The notes beneath the pieces are model-generated. The model was given only the letters and a program-made list of their open reading frames with translations, searched no databases and was not told where the DNA came from. The translations under genes and the position numbers were made by a program. DNA of 27,034 bases from Candidatus Aminicenantota bacterium (GTDB lineage Bacteria; Acidobacteriota; Aminicenantia; UBA2199), in assembly GCA_030612495.1 (NCBI GenBank), contig JAUWNT010000006.1, forward strand, positions 1 to 27,034, in the 5' to 3' direction. Within the stretch, counting starts at the first letter, position 1. The number at the start of each line of letters is the position of its first letter. Shown one piece after another: positions 7,670 to 16,239 of this stretch.

Positions 7670-9019
7670 ATGGAAAATTTTAATAAAATAAAAACTTATC
7701 TAAAAACTGTTTTAGATAAACCCACTTATGATAAATGGGTGAAGCCATTAACCTTTATAAAAACAATGAATAAGATTATCCTTGTCGGCTCCCCAGATGA
7801 AAAGAAAACATCCTGGATAAAAAAAAATCTTTCAAAAAAAATAAACACATTTACAAAAAAAGAGCTTAACCTCACATTTAAATTAATCCCTTTTTATGAA
7901 GAAGATGATGATGAAACTATATCAAGCTCATTAAACAAAAATAAGTTAAAATATAACAATATTTACAGTTCCAACCTACAAAAAAAATACACTTTTGATT
8001 CATTTGCTCAACTTGACGCAAATAGAATTGCTTATTCATTTGCATATAGTGTATCTGAATTCCCTGCAAAATCTTATAATCCACTTTATATTTACAGTGA
8101 CGTTGGTTTAGGGAAAACTCACCTTTTATATGCGATTGGTAATAAAATTGTAGAAACAAAAAAAAATATGAGTGTTATTTATTTAACAAGTAGTGATTTA
8201 ATGAATGAATATGTAGAGTATTCAAGATTTAATAAAAGGTCGGAATTTCTAAAAAAATATACTTCAGTAGATGTATTACTAATAGATGATATACAATATA
8301 TAACAAAGTGGGGTGGCACAAGTGAACAATTTTATTACATTTTTAATAAATTGATTCAAAATGAAAAACAGATAGTTATATGTTCTGATAAACACCCTGA
8401 TAACATCCCGGACCTACAGGATAGAATTAAGTCACGTTTTGAATGGGGAGGTGTTGTTGATATTCTTCCTTATGATCTTGAAGGAAGGATAATAATCCTA
8501 AAAAAGAAAATTGATGAAAGAAGGAATTTATTCAAAAATGATTTTGAAATAACGGAAGAAGTACTCTACTTTATTGCTTCCTCTATAAAAGATAATATAC
8601 GAAAGCTTGAAGGAGCTTTAAATAGATTGATTGGTTACGCTAATTTAAAATATTCTGATAAAAAAGGAAATAAGATCACATTAGATTTTGCAAAAGAGGC
8701 ATTAAAACCATATATATCAATAAAAAAGAAAATAATTACAATTGAAAGAATTCAGGAATATGTTGCTAAAAAATTCGACTTAAAACCTAAAGAGCTAAGA
8801 TCAAAAAGCAACCTAAAAAAAATTGCATATCCAAGGCAAATAGCAATTTATATATGTAAAAAATTAACAAAGAATTCCCTTACTGAAATTGGAGAAAAAT
8901 TTGGAGGTAAACACCATACTACGATTCTCTATTCAATAAATAAAATTGAGGAGAAAACAAAAAACGATCAAGAATTTGCAGATAAAATAGATTATTTGAT
9001 TAAATTTTTTAAAGAATAA
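7670..9019 (+). CDS. dnaA: Chromosomal replication initiator protein DnaA
   Basis: DnaA binds origin boxes as an ATP form and opens the duplex. With the ATG at 7670 it is 449 residues: an N-terminal helicase/DiaA-contact domain (about 1-85) with the usual Trp-x-x-Pro-Leu pattern, a short linker, and the AAA+ domain. That domain has GLGKT Walker A (146-150), Walker B LLIDD (Asp206, Asp207) and a sensor region IRKLEGALNRL. The C-terminal DNA-binding domain has YPRQIA and FGGKHHTTI (411-419). In Escherichia coli the first His of that signature is the base-contacting Asp433; here it is His415. An in-frame TTG at 7652 would add six residues but has no ribosome site and overlaps the DnaA box, so I prefer the ATG. 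The ribosome site is weak (GGAAA at 7656-7660). Confidence 0.97.
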   Translation: MENFNKIKTYLKTVLDKPTYDKWVKPLTFIKTMNKIILVGSPDEKKTSWIKKNLSKKINTFTKKELNLTFKLIPFYEEDDDETISSSLNKNKLKYNNIYSSNLQKKYTFDSFAQLDANRIAYSFAYSVSEFPAKSYNPLYIYSDVGLGKTHLLYAIGNKIVETKKNMSVIYLTSSDLMNEYVEYSRFNKRSEFLKKYTSVDVLLIDDIQYITKWGGTSEQFYYIFNKLIQNEKQIVICSDKHPDNIPDLQDRIKSRFEWGGVVDILPYDLEGRIIILKKKIDERRNLFKNDFEITEEVLYFIASSIKDNIRKLEGALNRLIGYANLKYSDKKGNKITLDFAKEALKPYISIKKKIITIERIQEYVAKKFDLKPKELRSKSNLKKIAYPRQIAIYICKKLTKNSLTEIGEKFGGKHHTTILYSINKIEEKTKNDQEFADKIDYLIKFFKE

Positions 9020-9179
9020 TGTTTTTAATAATATTAAGACTATTTCCACGATATATTATTTTAAAAAAAGCTTTAGTAACTTTAATTTACTTAACTTTTC
9101 CACTTTTTAACAGGCAATACTTTTATTTAATATATATATATGTTAGTATAATAAAATAATATAATTAGGTAGGTTAATT
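9020..9179. other. Candidate oriC, downstream part: DnaA-box-like sites and AT-rich unwinding stretch
   Basis: The 160 bases between dnaA and dnaN hold two near-matches to the upstream boxes: TTTTCCACT (9096-9104, one mismatch) and ATTTCCACG (9042-9050, two mismatches), all in the same orientation. They are followed by a run of almost only A and T with alternating TA (9121-9165), suitable for duplex opening. With the perfect box pair before dnaA, this is a bipartite origin arrangement, as in Bacillus subtilis. No replication data are available, so the assignment rests on gene order and motifs. Confidence 0.5.
9147..9165 (+). promoter_or_regulatory. dnaN promoter -10 candidates
   Basis: Two perfect TATAAT hexamers lie at 9147-9152 and 9160-9165, ahead of the dnaN ATG at 9180. 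No clear -35 is present at the usual distance in the AT-rich run, so which one is used, if either, cannot be decided. An AGG-rich ribosome site lies at about 9167-9173. The same DNA is the candidate unwinding region, so the hexamers could be chance matches. Confidence 0.35.
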
Positions 9180-10283
9180 ATGAAAATTTTTGTGGAAAAA
9201 TCCTTTTTTTCGAATGAGTTAAAATTATTTCAGGGTATATTTGAAAAGAAAAGCTTAATGGATATTTTACAGAATATAAAAATAACAGCTACAGAAAATG
9301 GTTTGCTGGAATTGGTTGCAACTGACCTTGAGATAGGTTTATTATCAACAATTTCATTGGATGTAAAGGAAGCAGGAACATTTACTGTAAATGGCAGAGA
9401 TTTTTATGACATTATTTCAAAAATGCCAGAAGGAATTGTGGAAATCTCTGAAAATAATGATTTGCAAATTATTATAACTAATAAGGAAAAGACATCTAAA
9501 TATAAATTACTGGGATTACAATCATCAGATTATCCACAATTACCTACATCTGAGTTTTTAAATTCAATAAAAATATCTATGGAAAAATTAAATTCAATGA
9601 TAAATAAGAATTATTATATTATTTCTCCAGAAATAAAATTTAACCTTGGCGGGGCTTTAATGACTATTTCTGATAAAAAGTTTGAGATGGCAGCAACCGA
9701 TGGTCATAGATTATCTTATACAAATTATATTAATGATGCTTATATTTCAGAGATGTTAGAGTTTATTGTATCAAGAAAAACCTTACTTGAGCTTCTGAAA
9801 ATTGGTAGTGAAGGAGAAATTGAATTTAGTTATGATAAAAACAATCTCTTTTTTAAATATAAAAATAGAATTTTATCCTCCAGGATCATTGACCAGAAAT
9901 TTCCAAATTATAAAACAGTTATTCCTGAAAAAAACGAGTTTAAAGCAATAATAAATACTGAAATATTTTTAAATACATTAAGAAGAGTTTTGATTTTTAA
10001 AATGAGAAATAATGAGGTTGTATTTAATTTTTTAAAGAATAAATTGATCCTTGAAAGAGTAACACCAGAAAAGGGTGAAGCTCATGATGAGCTGGATATT
10101 GATTATAAAGGAGACTCTATTAAGGTTAGTTTTAATGGTAATTTTATTTTAGATTTTTTAACTCACGTTGATTCTAATGAGATTCAAGTATGTATGAATG
10201 ATAAGGAAAGTTCTTTTGTGTTTAAGCCATTAAATGACCAAAATATAGATTTTACCTATGTTGTAATGCCACTTAACATATAA
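9180..10283 (+). CDS. dnaN: DNA polymerase III sliding clamp (beta subunit)
   Basis: The clamp encircles DNA as a dimer and tethers polymerase III and other replication and repair proteins. The 367-residue length is standard. Family landmarks are LLGLQSSDYPQLP near residue 110, ATDGHRL (172-178), RIIDQKFPNYKTVIP in the middle domain, and a C-terminus TYVVMPLNI that corresponds to the usual YxxMPMRL end. Sequence outside these is rather divergent. It follows dnaA by 160 bases and is followed by recF after 5 bases, so it probably heads a dnaN-recF-gyrB-gyrA operon. Confidence 0.96.
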   Translation: MKIFVEKSFFSNELKLFQGIFEKKSLMDILQNIKITATENGLLELVATDLEIGLLSTISLDVKEAGTFTVNGRDFYDIISKMPEGIVEISENNDLQIIITNKEKTSKYKLLGLQSSDYPQLPTSEFLNSIKISMEKLNSMINKNYYIISPEIKFNLGGALMTISDKKFEMAATDGHRLSYTNYINDAYISEMLEFIVSRKTLLELLKIGSEGEIEFSYDKNNLFFKYKNRILSSRIIDQKFPNYKTVIPEKNEFKAIINTEIFLNTLRRVLIFKMRNNEVVFNFLKNKLILERVTPEKGEAHDELDIDYKGDSIKVSFNGNFILDFLTHVDSNEIQVCMNDKESSFVFKPLNDQNIDFTYVVMPLNI

Positions 10284-10288
10284 CAAAT

Positions 10289-11320
10289 TTGGTTATAAAT
10301 AGTATTAGAATTGAAGGGTTTCGAAATCAAATAGAGAGTAATTTTTTATTTTGTGAAACAAAAAATTTAATTTTTGGGTTAAATGGTACTGGTAAAACAT
10401 CTGTACTAGAAGCAATATTTACTCTTGGATTTGGAAAATCTTTTTTAAATGTAAAAAAATCTGATATTGTTAACAGTAACTCTTCAGAGTTTAAACTAAA
10501 TATGAATCTAAAGAATACCTATGGAGAAAATGATTTAATGGGGTTTTTTAATAAAAATAAATTTAGTTTATTTTTAAATAATAAAAAACTCAATATATTT
10601 GAGATCAACAAATATTTATATCCTGTTTATTTTTCATCATCAAATTACAATCTTTATATTGATAGTAAACCTTTATTGAGAAGATTGATAAATAATTACA
10701 TATTTGGTGTTAATTCACTTTACATACACTATATTTTGAGTTATAATAAAACAATAAGGCAGAAAAATTATTTACTAAAAACGAAACAAGATTTACTGGA
10801 AATAAGTAGTTGGAATAAAATAATAAGTGAGTTAGGTTTAAAAATTGTGAACATAAGAACAGAATTCATTAAAAAGCTTAATTTTAAGATAAGAGAAAAC
10901 TTTTGTAATGATTTGTATATTGAATATAAGCCATCTTTTAAAAATGATATAGAGCATTCAGAGAACTCTTTTTTTGAAAAATTAGAAGATTTAAAAGAGT
11001 TTGAAATAAATTATAGAAAATCTTTAATTGGCCCTCATTTAGATATTTTTAATATTGTTTTAAAGGGTAAAAATTTAAAATTTTATTCTTCAGGTGAAAA
11101 AAAGATCTTTTTATTAATGGTATATATCTCTTTTATAAAACTTTTTAATGAAATAAGAAATGAATATCCAGTTTTTCTTGTTGATGATTTTGATACAGCA
11201 ATTGATAATAAAAATGTGGATTTTTTGTTAGATAATTATCCGGAAATGCAGGTTATTGCTACATCTGTCAACAATAATCTAAGATTTGATCGTATTATAG
11301 AAATAAAAAAGGAGAATTAA
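10289..11320 (+). CDS. recF: DNA replication and repair protein RecF
   Basis: RecF is an SMC-like ATPase that helps load RecA at gapped DNA with RecO and RecR. The 343 residues include the RIEGFRN opening, Walker A NGTGKT (32-37) followed by LEAI, the ABC-type signature SSGEKK (267-272), and Walker B LVDDFD (Asp299, Asp300). The motif usually written GPHRDD reads GPHLDI and the signature lacks the usual Gln, so this is a divergent RecF. The start is a TTG 5 bases after the dnaN stop with no Shine-Dalgarno site; it fits because the family begins with a strand leading straight into FRN. Translation is likely coupled to dnaN. Position between dnaN and gyrB supports the call strongly. Confidence 0.92.
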   Translation: MVINSIRIEGFRNQIESNFLFCETKNLIFGLNGTGKTSVLEAIFTLGFGKSFLNVKKSDIVNSNSSEFKLNMNLKNTYGENDLMGFFNKNKFSLFLNNKKLNIFEINKYLYPVYFSSSNYNLYIDSKPLLRRLINNYIFGVNSLYIHYILSYNKTIRQKNYLLKTKQDLLEISSWNKIISELGLKIVNIRTEFIKKLNFKIRENFCNDLYIEYKPSFKNDIEHSENSFFEKLEDLKEFEINYRKSLIGPHLDIFNIVLKGKNLKFYSSGEKKIFLLMVYISFIKLFNEIRNEYPVFLVDDFDTAIDNKNVDFLLDNYPEMQVIATSVNNNLRFDRIIEIKKEN

Positions 11321-11324
11321 AAAA

Positions 11325-13739
11325 GTGAATAAAAAGGAATCAGTTACACCCAATAACTATACAGCAGATAATATCAAAGTTTTAAAAGGGCTTGAAGCTG
11401 TGAGACTAAGACCTGCAATGTATATTGGTAGTACGGGTTCTATGGGGTTACATCATCTCGTTTATGAAGTAGTTGATAATTCGGTTGATGAAGCAATGGC
11501 AGGTTTTTGTAATAAAATTGAAGTAACTGTTAATTTTGATAATTCAATAACAGTTATTGACAATGGAAGAGGTATTCCAGTTGGTATTCATAAAAAAGAG
11601 GGTAAATCAGCAGCTCAGGTTGTTATGACTACTTTACATGCAGGTGGAAAGTTTGATGATGATTCTTATAAGGTTTCCGGGGGACTGCATGGAGTAGGTG
11701 TTTCAGTAGTTAATGCACTTTCATCAAGACTAGACCTTGAAATTAAGAAGGAAGGGTCTATTTATTTCCAAAAGTTTGAAATAGGTAAACCAGTAACAGA
11801 GTTTAAAAAGATCGGAAAAACAAAAAAAAACGGGACTAAAATTACATTCTGGCCTGATGAAGATATATTTGAAGTAATTGAATGTGATTATAAAATATTA
11901 GCAAAAAGACTTAAGGAATTGGCATTTTTAAATCAGGGAATTACAATAATCCTGAAAGATGAAAGAACCTCTAAAAAAGAGACATTTTTTTATAAAGGCG
12001 GTATTGTAGAATATATAAAATATCTAACAGGTACTAAAGAAAAAATTAATGATAGAGTTATATATTTGAAATCAAAAAGAGATACTGTTGAGATTGAGAT
12101 TGCTTTTCAATATGTGAATTCATATGCTGAAAATATTTTATCTTTTGTTAATAACATTAATACTGTTGAAGGTGGAACTCATCTTACAGGATTTAAGGGT
12201 GCTTTAACCAGAACAATAAATAATTTTGCTCAATCAAATAATTTATTAAAAAAAGATTTTAAGGGTAATTTCTCTGGAGATGATGTTAGAGAAGGTCTTA
12301 TTGCTATTATTTCATTGAGATTAAAAAATCCTCAGTTTGAGGGACAGACCAAATCAAAACTTGGAAATTCTGAAGTTAAGGGAATAGTTGAATCTTTTGT
12401 AAATGAGAAATTACTAGAATATTTTGAAGAACATATAAACATTGCACGTTCTATTATTAATAAAGCATGCATTGCTGCTCAAGCAAGAGAAGCATCAAGA
12501 AAGGCAAAAGACCTGGTTAGAAAATCAAGTTTGCTTGAAAGTACGACCCTGCCAGGGAAATTAGCAGATTGTCAATCGAAAAATCCTGAAGAGAGTGAAT
12601 TGTATGTTGTTGAGGGAGATTCAGCAGGTGGATCTGCAAAACAGGGAAGAGATAGACGATTTCAAGCTATTTTACCTTTAAAAGGCAAGATACTTAATGT
12701 TGAAAAAGCAACCACACATAAAATGCTTGAAAATAGTGAGATAAAAACAATGATAGCAGCTTTTGGAGTAGGAATAGGAAAGGATAATTTTGATGTTGAA
12801 AAATTAAGGTACCATAAAATTATTATAATGACTGATGCAGATGTGGATGGGTCACACATAAGAACCTTATTTATGACATTCTTGTTTAGACACATGAGAC
12901 CTATAATTGAAAGAGGTTATTTATACCTCGCACAACCACCACTCTATCTTGTGAGAAAAGGTAAGAGTAGAAAATACTTAAAAAATGAAAAAGAGTTAGA
13001 AAATTATTTATTGAAAATTATTGGAGATGAAGTAGTTGTGTTTTTAAATGGAAACAAAGAAGAGGGTTTAAAAAATGCAAAACTAGTTAAATTGGTTAAG
13101 TTAATAAATAAAAAAAATGTTTTGATTGAAAATATAGCAAAAAGAGGTATGCCAAGAATAATAACACAGAAATTGATAGAATTGATAAAAGATGAAGCCT
13201 CTTTTAAAAATAGAGATAAAGCTGAAGAAATAGCTGAAAAAATAAGAGAAAGTGGTTGTTGTAAATCTGTTTTAATTAATTTTGATGAAGAGTATTCAAC
13301 CTATATTTTAGAGATTGAATATGAATTGAATGGAGTTGTTTTAAAACAGTCTATTGATTGGGATTATCTAACAGGACCCTTATTTGCAGAGGTTAATAAA
13401 GCGTATGAACAATTGAAAACTTACCCAAACCCTCCGTATAATTTAGAAATTGGAAACAATGAATATAAAATTGATGATGAAAAAGAGTTTGTTTCTTTTT
13501 TATTTGAAAAAATAAAAAAGGGGTTATATATACAAAGATATAAAGGTCTTGGTGAAATGAACCCATCTCAATTATGGGAAACAACAATGGATCCGGAAAA
13601 CAGAACTCTTTTAAAGGTTCAAATAAATGATTTTTTTGAAAGTGAAGTGATTTTTGATACTTTAATGGGTAATGATTCAAATAAAAGAAAAGAGTTTATA
13701 TTTGAAAATGCTCTAAAAGTAAAGAATCTTGACATATGA
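11325..13739 (+). CDS. gyrB: DNA gyrase subunit B
   Basis: GyrB supplies the ATPase and part of the DNA cleavage centre of gyrase, the enzyme that adds negative supercoils. It has 804 residues. The GHKL ATPase domain carries DNGRGIP, TLHAGGKF and GGLHGVGVSVVNA. The TOPRIM domain has EGDSAGG (Glu430) and DADVDGSH (Asp504, 506, 508). An insertion of about 165 residues (roughly 560-725) lies before the conserved QRYKGLGEMNP segment; this long form is typical of Gram-negative enzymes such as the 804-residue E. coli protein, whereas Gram-positive GyrB is near 640. The start is GTG, with AAGGAG (11309-11314) 10 bases upstream, and it begins 4 bases after recF. Confidence 0.98.
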   Translation: MNKKESVTPNNYTADNIKVLKGLEAVRLRPAMYIGSTGSMGLHHLVYEVVDNSVDEAMAGFCNKIEVTVNFDNSITVIDNGRGIPVGIHKKEGKSAAQVVMTTLHAGGKFDDDSYKVSGGLHGVGVSVVNALSSRLDLEIKKEGSIYFQKFEIGKPVTEFKKIGKTKKNGTKITFWPDEDIFEVIECDYKILAKRLKELAFLNQGITIILKDERTSKKETFFYKGGIVEYIKYLTGTKEKINDRVIYLKSKRDTVEIEIAFQYVNSYAENILSFVNNINTVEGGTHLTGFKGALTRTINNFAQSNNLLKKDFKGNFSGDDVREGLIAIISLRLKNPQFEGQTKSKLGNSEVKGIVESFVNEKLLEYFEEHINIARSIINKACIAAQAREASRKAKDLVRKSSLLESTTLPGKLADCQSKNPEESELYVVEGDSAGGSAKQGRDRRFQAILPLKGKILNVEKATTHKMLENSEIKTMIAAFGVGIGKDNFDVEKLRYHKIIIMTDADVDGSHIRTLFMTFLFRHMRPIIERGYLYLAQPPLYLVRKGKSRKYLKNEKELENYLLKIIGDEVVVFLNGNKEEGLKNAKLVKLVKLINKKNVLIENIAKRGMPRIITQKLIELIKDEASFKNRDKAEEIAEKIRESGCCKSVLINFDEEYSTYILEIEYELNGVVLKQSIDWDYLTGPLFAEVNKAYEQLKTYPNPPYNLEIGNNEYKIDDEKEFVSFLFEKIKKGLYIQRYKGLGEMNPSQLWETTMDPENRTLLKVQINDFFESEVIFDTLMGNDSNKRKEFIFENALKVKNLDI

Positions 13740-13749
13740 GGGTTAAAAT

Positions 13750-16209
13750 ATGGATAAAGAAAATGAAATAAAAGAAAGAATAGAGGAAGTTACAATCGAA
13801 AATGAGATGCAGACATCTTATTTGGATTACTCTATGAGTGTTATTATTGGGAGAGCTATTCCGGATATGAGAGATGGGCTTAAACCTGTTCATAGAAGAA
13901 CACTCTTCTCTCTGTATCAAACAGGTACATATTATAATAAACCATATAAAAAGTCTGCTCGTATTGTTGGTGATGTTATTGGTAAATATCATCCTCATGG
14001 AGATACTGCTGTATATGACACTCTTGTTAGAATGGCACAGAATTTTTCATTGAGATATCCTCTTGTTGATGGACAGGGTAATTTTGGCTCAATCGATGGT
14101 GATCCTCCTGCTGCGATGAGGTATACTGAAGTTCGTTTAAAAAAAATTTCAAGAGAGCTATTAAATGATATTGATAAAAAAACAGTAGATTTTATTGAAA
14201 ATTATGATGGCTCTTTAACAGAACCTGTGGTTTTCCCAAGTTTATTACCAATGCTTCTTTTGAATGGAAGCTCAGGAATTGCAGTTGGTATGGCAACATC
14301 TATTCCTCCTCATAATATAAAAGAGTTAATTGATTCATTTATTTATTATATAGACAATAGAGATGCATCTGTTGAAGAATTGTTGGAAATTCTGCATGGT
14401 CCTGATTTCCCTACAGGAGGATTCATATTTGGAAAGGAGTCAATACAAAAAGCTTATGAAAGCGGAAGAGGCACAATTATTGTTAGAGCGAAAGTCAATA
14501 TTGAAACTGATCCAAAAGGCAGGCAAAAGATTATTATCAATGAAATTCCTTTTCAAACAAATAAGGCAAGGATTCTTGAAAATATTGCAAAAAATGTTAA
14601 GAACAAAAGAATCACAGGAATTTCTGATTTACGTGATGAATCAGATAGAGATGGTATGAGAATTGTTATTGAAGTAAAAAGAGATGATATTCCTGAGGTA
14701 ATTATTAATAGCTTATTTAAATATACTCAATTACAAACTACATTTTCAATAAATCTTCTTGCAATAGTAAATCAACAACCAAAGCAGTTTAATCTTGTAG
14801 AATATTTTAATTATTTTCTAGGACACAGAAAAGAGATTGTTAGGAGAAGATCTTTATTTGAATTAGAGAAGGCTGAAAATAGGGCACATATAATTGAAGG
14901 GTTGAAGATCGCTATTGATAAATTAGATCTGGTTATAAAAATAATAAGAGGTTCAAAAAACAGGGATAATGCAAGATCAAGTTTAATGGATCAATTACCA
15001 TTAACTTTAGTGCAAACAGATGCAATCCTTGATATGCAGTTGTATAAATTAACAGGACTTGAAATTGACAAATTAGAGGCTGAGTATATTGATCTATTAA
15101 AAGTGATTAATTATTTAAATGAGCTGTTATCCAGTGAGAGAATGCTTTTAAATTTGATAAAAGATGAATTAATAAAAGTAAACGAAAAGTATGAAGATGA
15201 TAGAAGAACAATAATTATTGACCAGGAATTGCAAGATATAAATATTGAAGATCTTATTAAAGATGAAGATTTTGTCATATTGTTTACAAAAAAAGGATAT
15301 ATAAAAAGAACAACTCTTAGTACATATAAAAACCAGAATAGAGGAACAATGGGTAAAAGAGGGTTTGGTCTTAAAGAAGAAGATGTTATATCACGTGTTT
15401 TTGTTGCATCTGCACACGATTATATTCTTGTTTTTACACAAAAAGGAAGAATGTTTTGGAAGAAAGTTTATGATATTCCAGAAGGTGACACAATTGGAAG
15501 AGGAAAGCCTTTGAATAGACTAATAGGAATAGATGAAAAAGAAAAAGTTTGCTCTGTAATTAATGTTAAAGAGTTCTCTCCTGATAAATATATCATTCTC
15601 TTTTCAAAAAAAGGATATGTGAAAAAGACATCTCTTACTGCATTCTCAAGACCGAGGGTCAATGGCATAATAGCTGCAAGTGTTGATGAAGATGATTTAC
15701 TTTTTGAAGCTCAAATTACTGATGGTAATAGTGAAATTATACTGGGCAGTAATTTGGGGAAGGCAATAAAATTTAGTGAACGGGATGTAAGAGAAATGGG
15801 TAGAAGTGCAAGGGGTGTGCGTGGAATTAAGTTGAATAAAAATGACTTTCTTGTTGGTGCAGATATAATTATAGGAGATCAAAAGTATATTTTAACAGTT
15901 ACTGAAAATGGAATTGGTAAAAAATCGGATGCATTTCTTTACAGATTGCAGAAAAGGGGTGGAAAAGGATTGATCAATATGAGATTAAATGAAAGACTGG
16001 GAAAAGTTATTGGGCTTGTCACCTTGGGTGAAAATGATGATATTATTTTATCTTCCGAGCACGGAATATTAAATAAACAACACAGTTCAAAAATCAGATC
16101 TCAAGGTAGAGCTACTCAGGGTGTAAAGGTTCTTAATCTTAAATCTGGAGATAAGCTTGTTTCTCTTGATAAAGTTAAAATAGATACAGATGATTCAAGC
16201 TCGATTTAA
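13750..16209 (+). CDS. gyrA: DNA gyrase subunit A
   Basis: GyrA breaks and reseals DNA through an active-site tyrosine and wraps DNA with its C-terminal beta-pinwheel. The 819-residue protein shows the quinolone-region KYHPHGDTAVYD (79-90; Thr86 at the position of E. coli Ser83), the catalytic Tyr125 in AAMRYTEVRL, and the gyrase-defining GyrA box QKRGGKG (734-740), which separates it from ParC. It starts 10 bases after gyrB with GAGGG overlapping the gyrB stop. It ends the plus-strand operon and runs head-to-head into a minus-strand gene 30 bases later; no clear hairpin terminator is visible in that gap. Confidence 0.98.
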   Translation: MDKENEIKERIEEVTIENEMQTSYLDYSMSVIIGRAIPDMRDGLKPVHRRTLFSLYQTGTYYNKPYKKSARIVGDVIGKYHPHGDTAVYDTLVRMAQNFSLRYPLVDGQGNFGSIDGDPPAAMRYTEVRLKKISRELLNDIDKKTVDFIENYDGSLTEPVVFPSLLPMLLLNGSSGIAVGMATSIPPHNIKELIDSFIYYIDNRDASVEELLEILHGPDFPTGGFIFGKESIQKAYESGRGTIIVRAKVNIETDPKGRQKIIINEIPFQTNKARILENIAKNVKNKRITGISDLRDESDRDGMRIVIEVKRDDIPEVIINSLFKYTQLQTTFSINLLAIVNQQPKQFNLVEYFNYFLGHRKEIVRRRSLFELEKAENRAHIIEGLKIAIDKLDLVIKIIRGSKNRDNARSSLMDQLPLTLVQTDAILDMQLYKLTGLEIDKLEAEYIDLLKVINYLNELLSSERMLLNLIKDELIKVNEKYEDDRRTIIIDQELQDINIEDLIKDEDFVILFTKKGYIKRTTLSTYKNQNRGTMGKRGFGLKEEDVISRVFVASAHDYILVFTQKGRMFWKKVYDIPEGDTIGRGKPLNRLIGIDEKEKVCSVINVKEFSPDKYIILFSKKGYVKKTSLTAFSRPRVNGIIAASVDEDDLLFEAQITDGNSEIILGSNLGKAIKFSERDVREMGRSARGVRGIKLNKNDFLVGADIIIGDQKYILTVTENGIGKKSDAFLYRLQKRGGKGLINMRLNERLGKVIGLVTLGENDDIILSSEHGILNKQHSSKIRSQGRATQGVKVLNLKSGDKLVSLDKVKIDTDDSSSI

Positions 16210-16239
16210 TATCTGGTTTTAATATTTTCAAGTTCTTTT

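Noticed and set aside
14007..14009. Thr86 of GyrA as a quinolone-resistance change
   Set aside because: Thr at the Ser83 position is natural in many wild-type bacteria, so nothing about resistance can be concluded.
14363..14659. 98-codon frame inside gyrA on the plus strand
   Set aside because: It lies wholly within gyrA in another frame and has no ribosome site or recognisable protein features.
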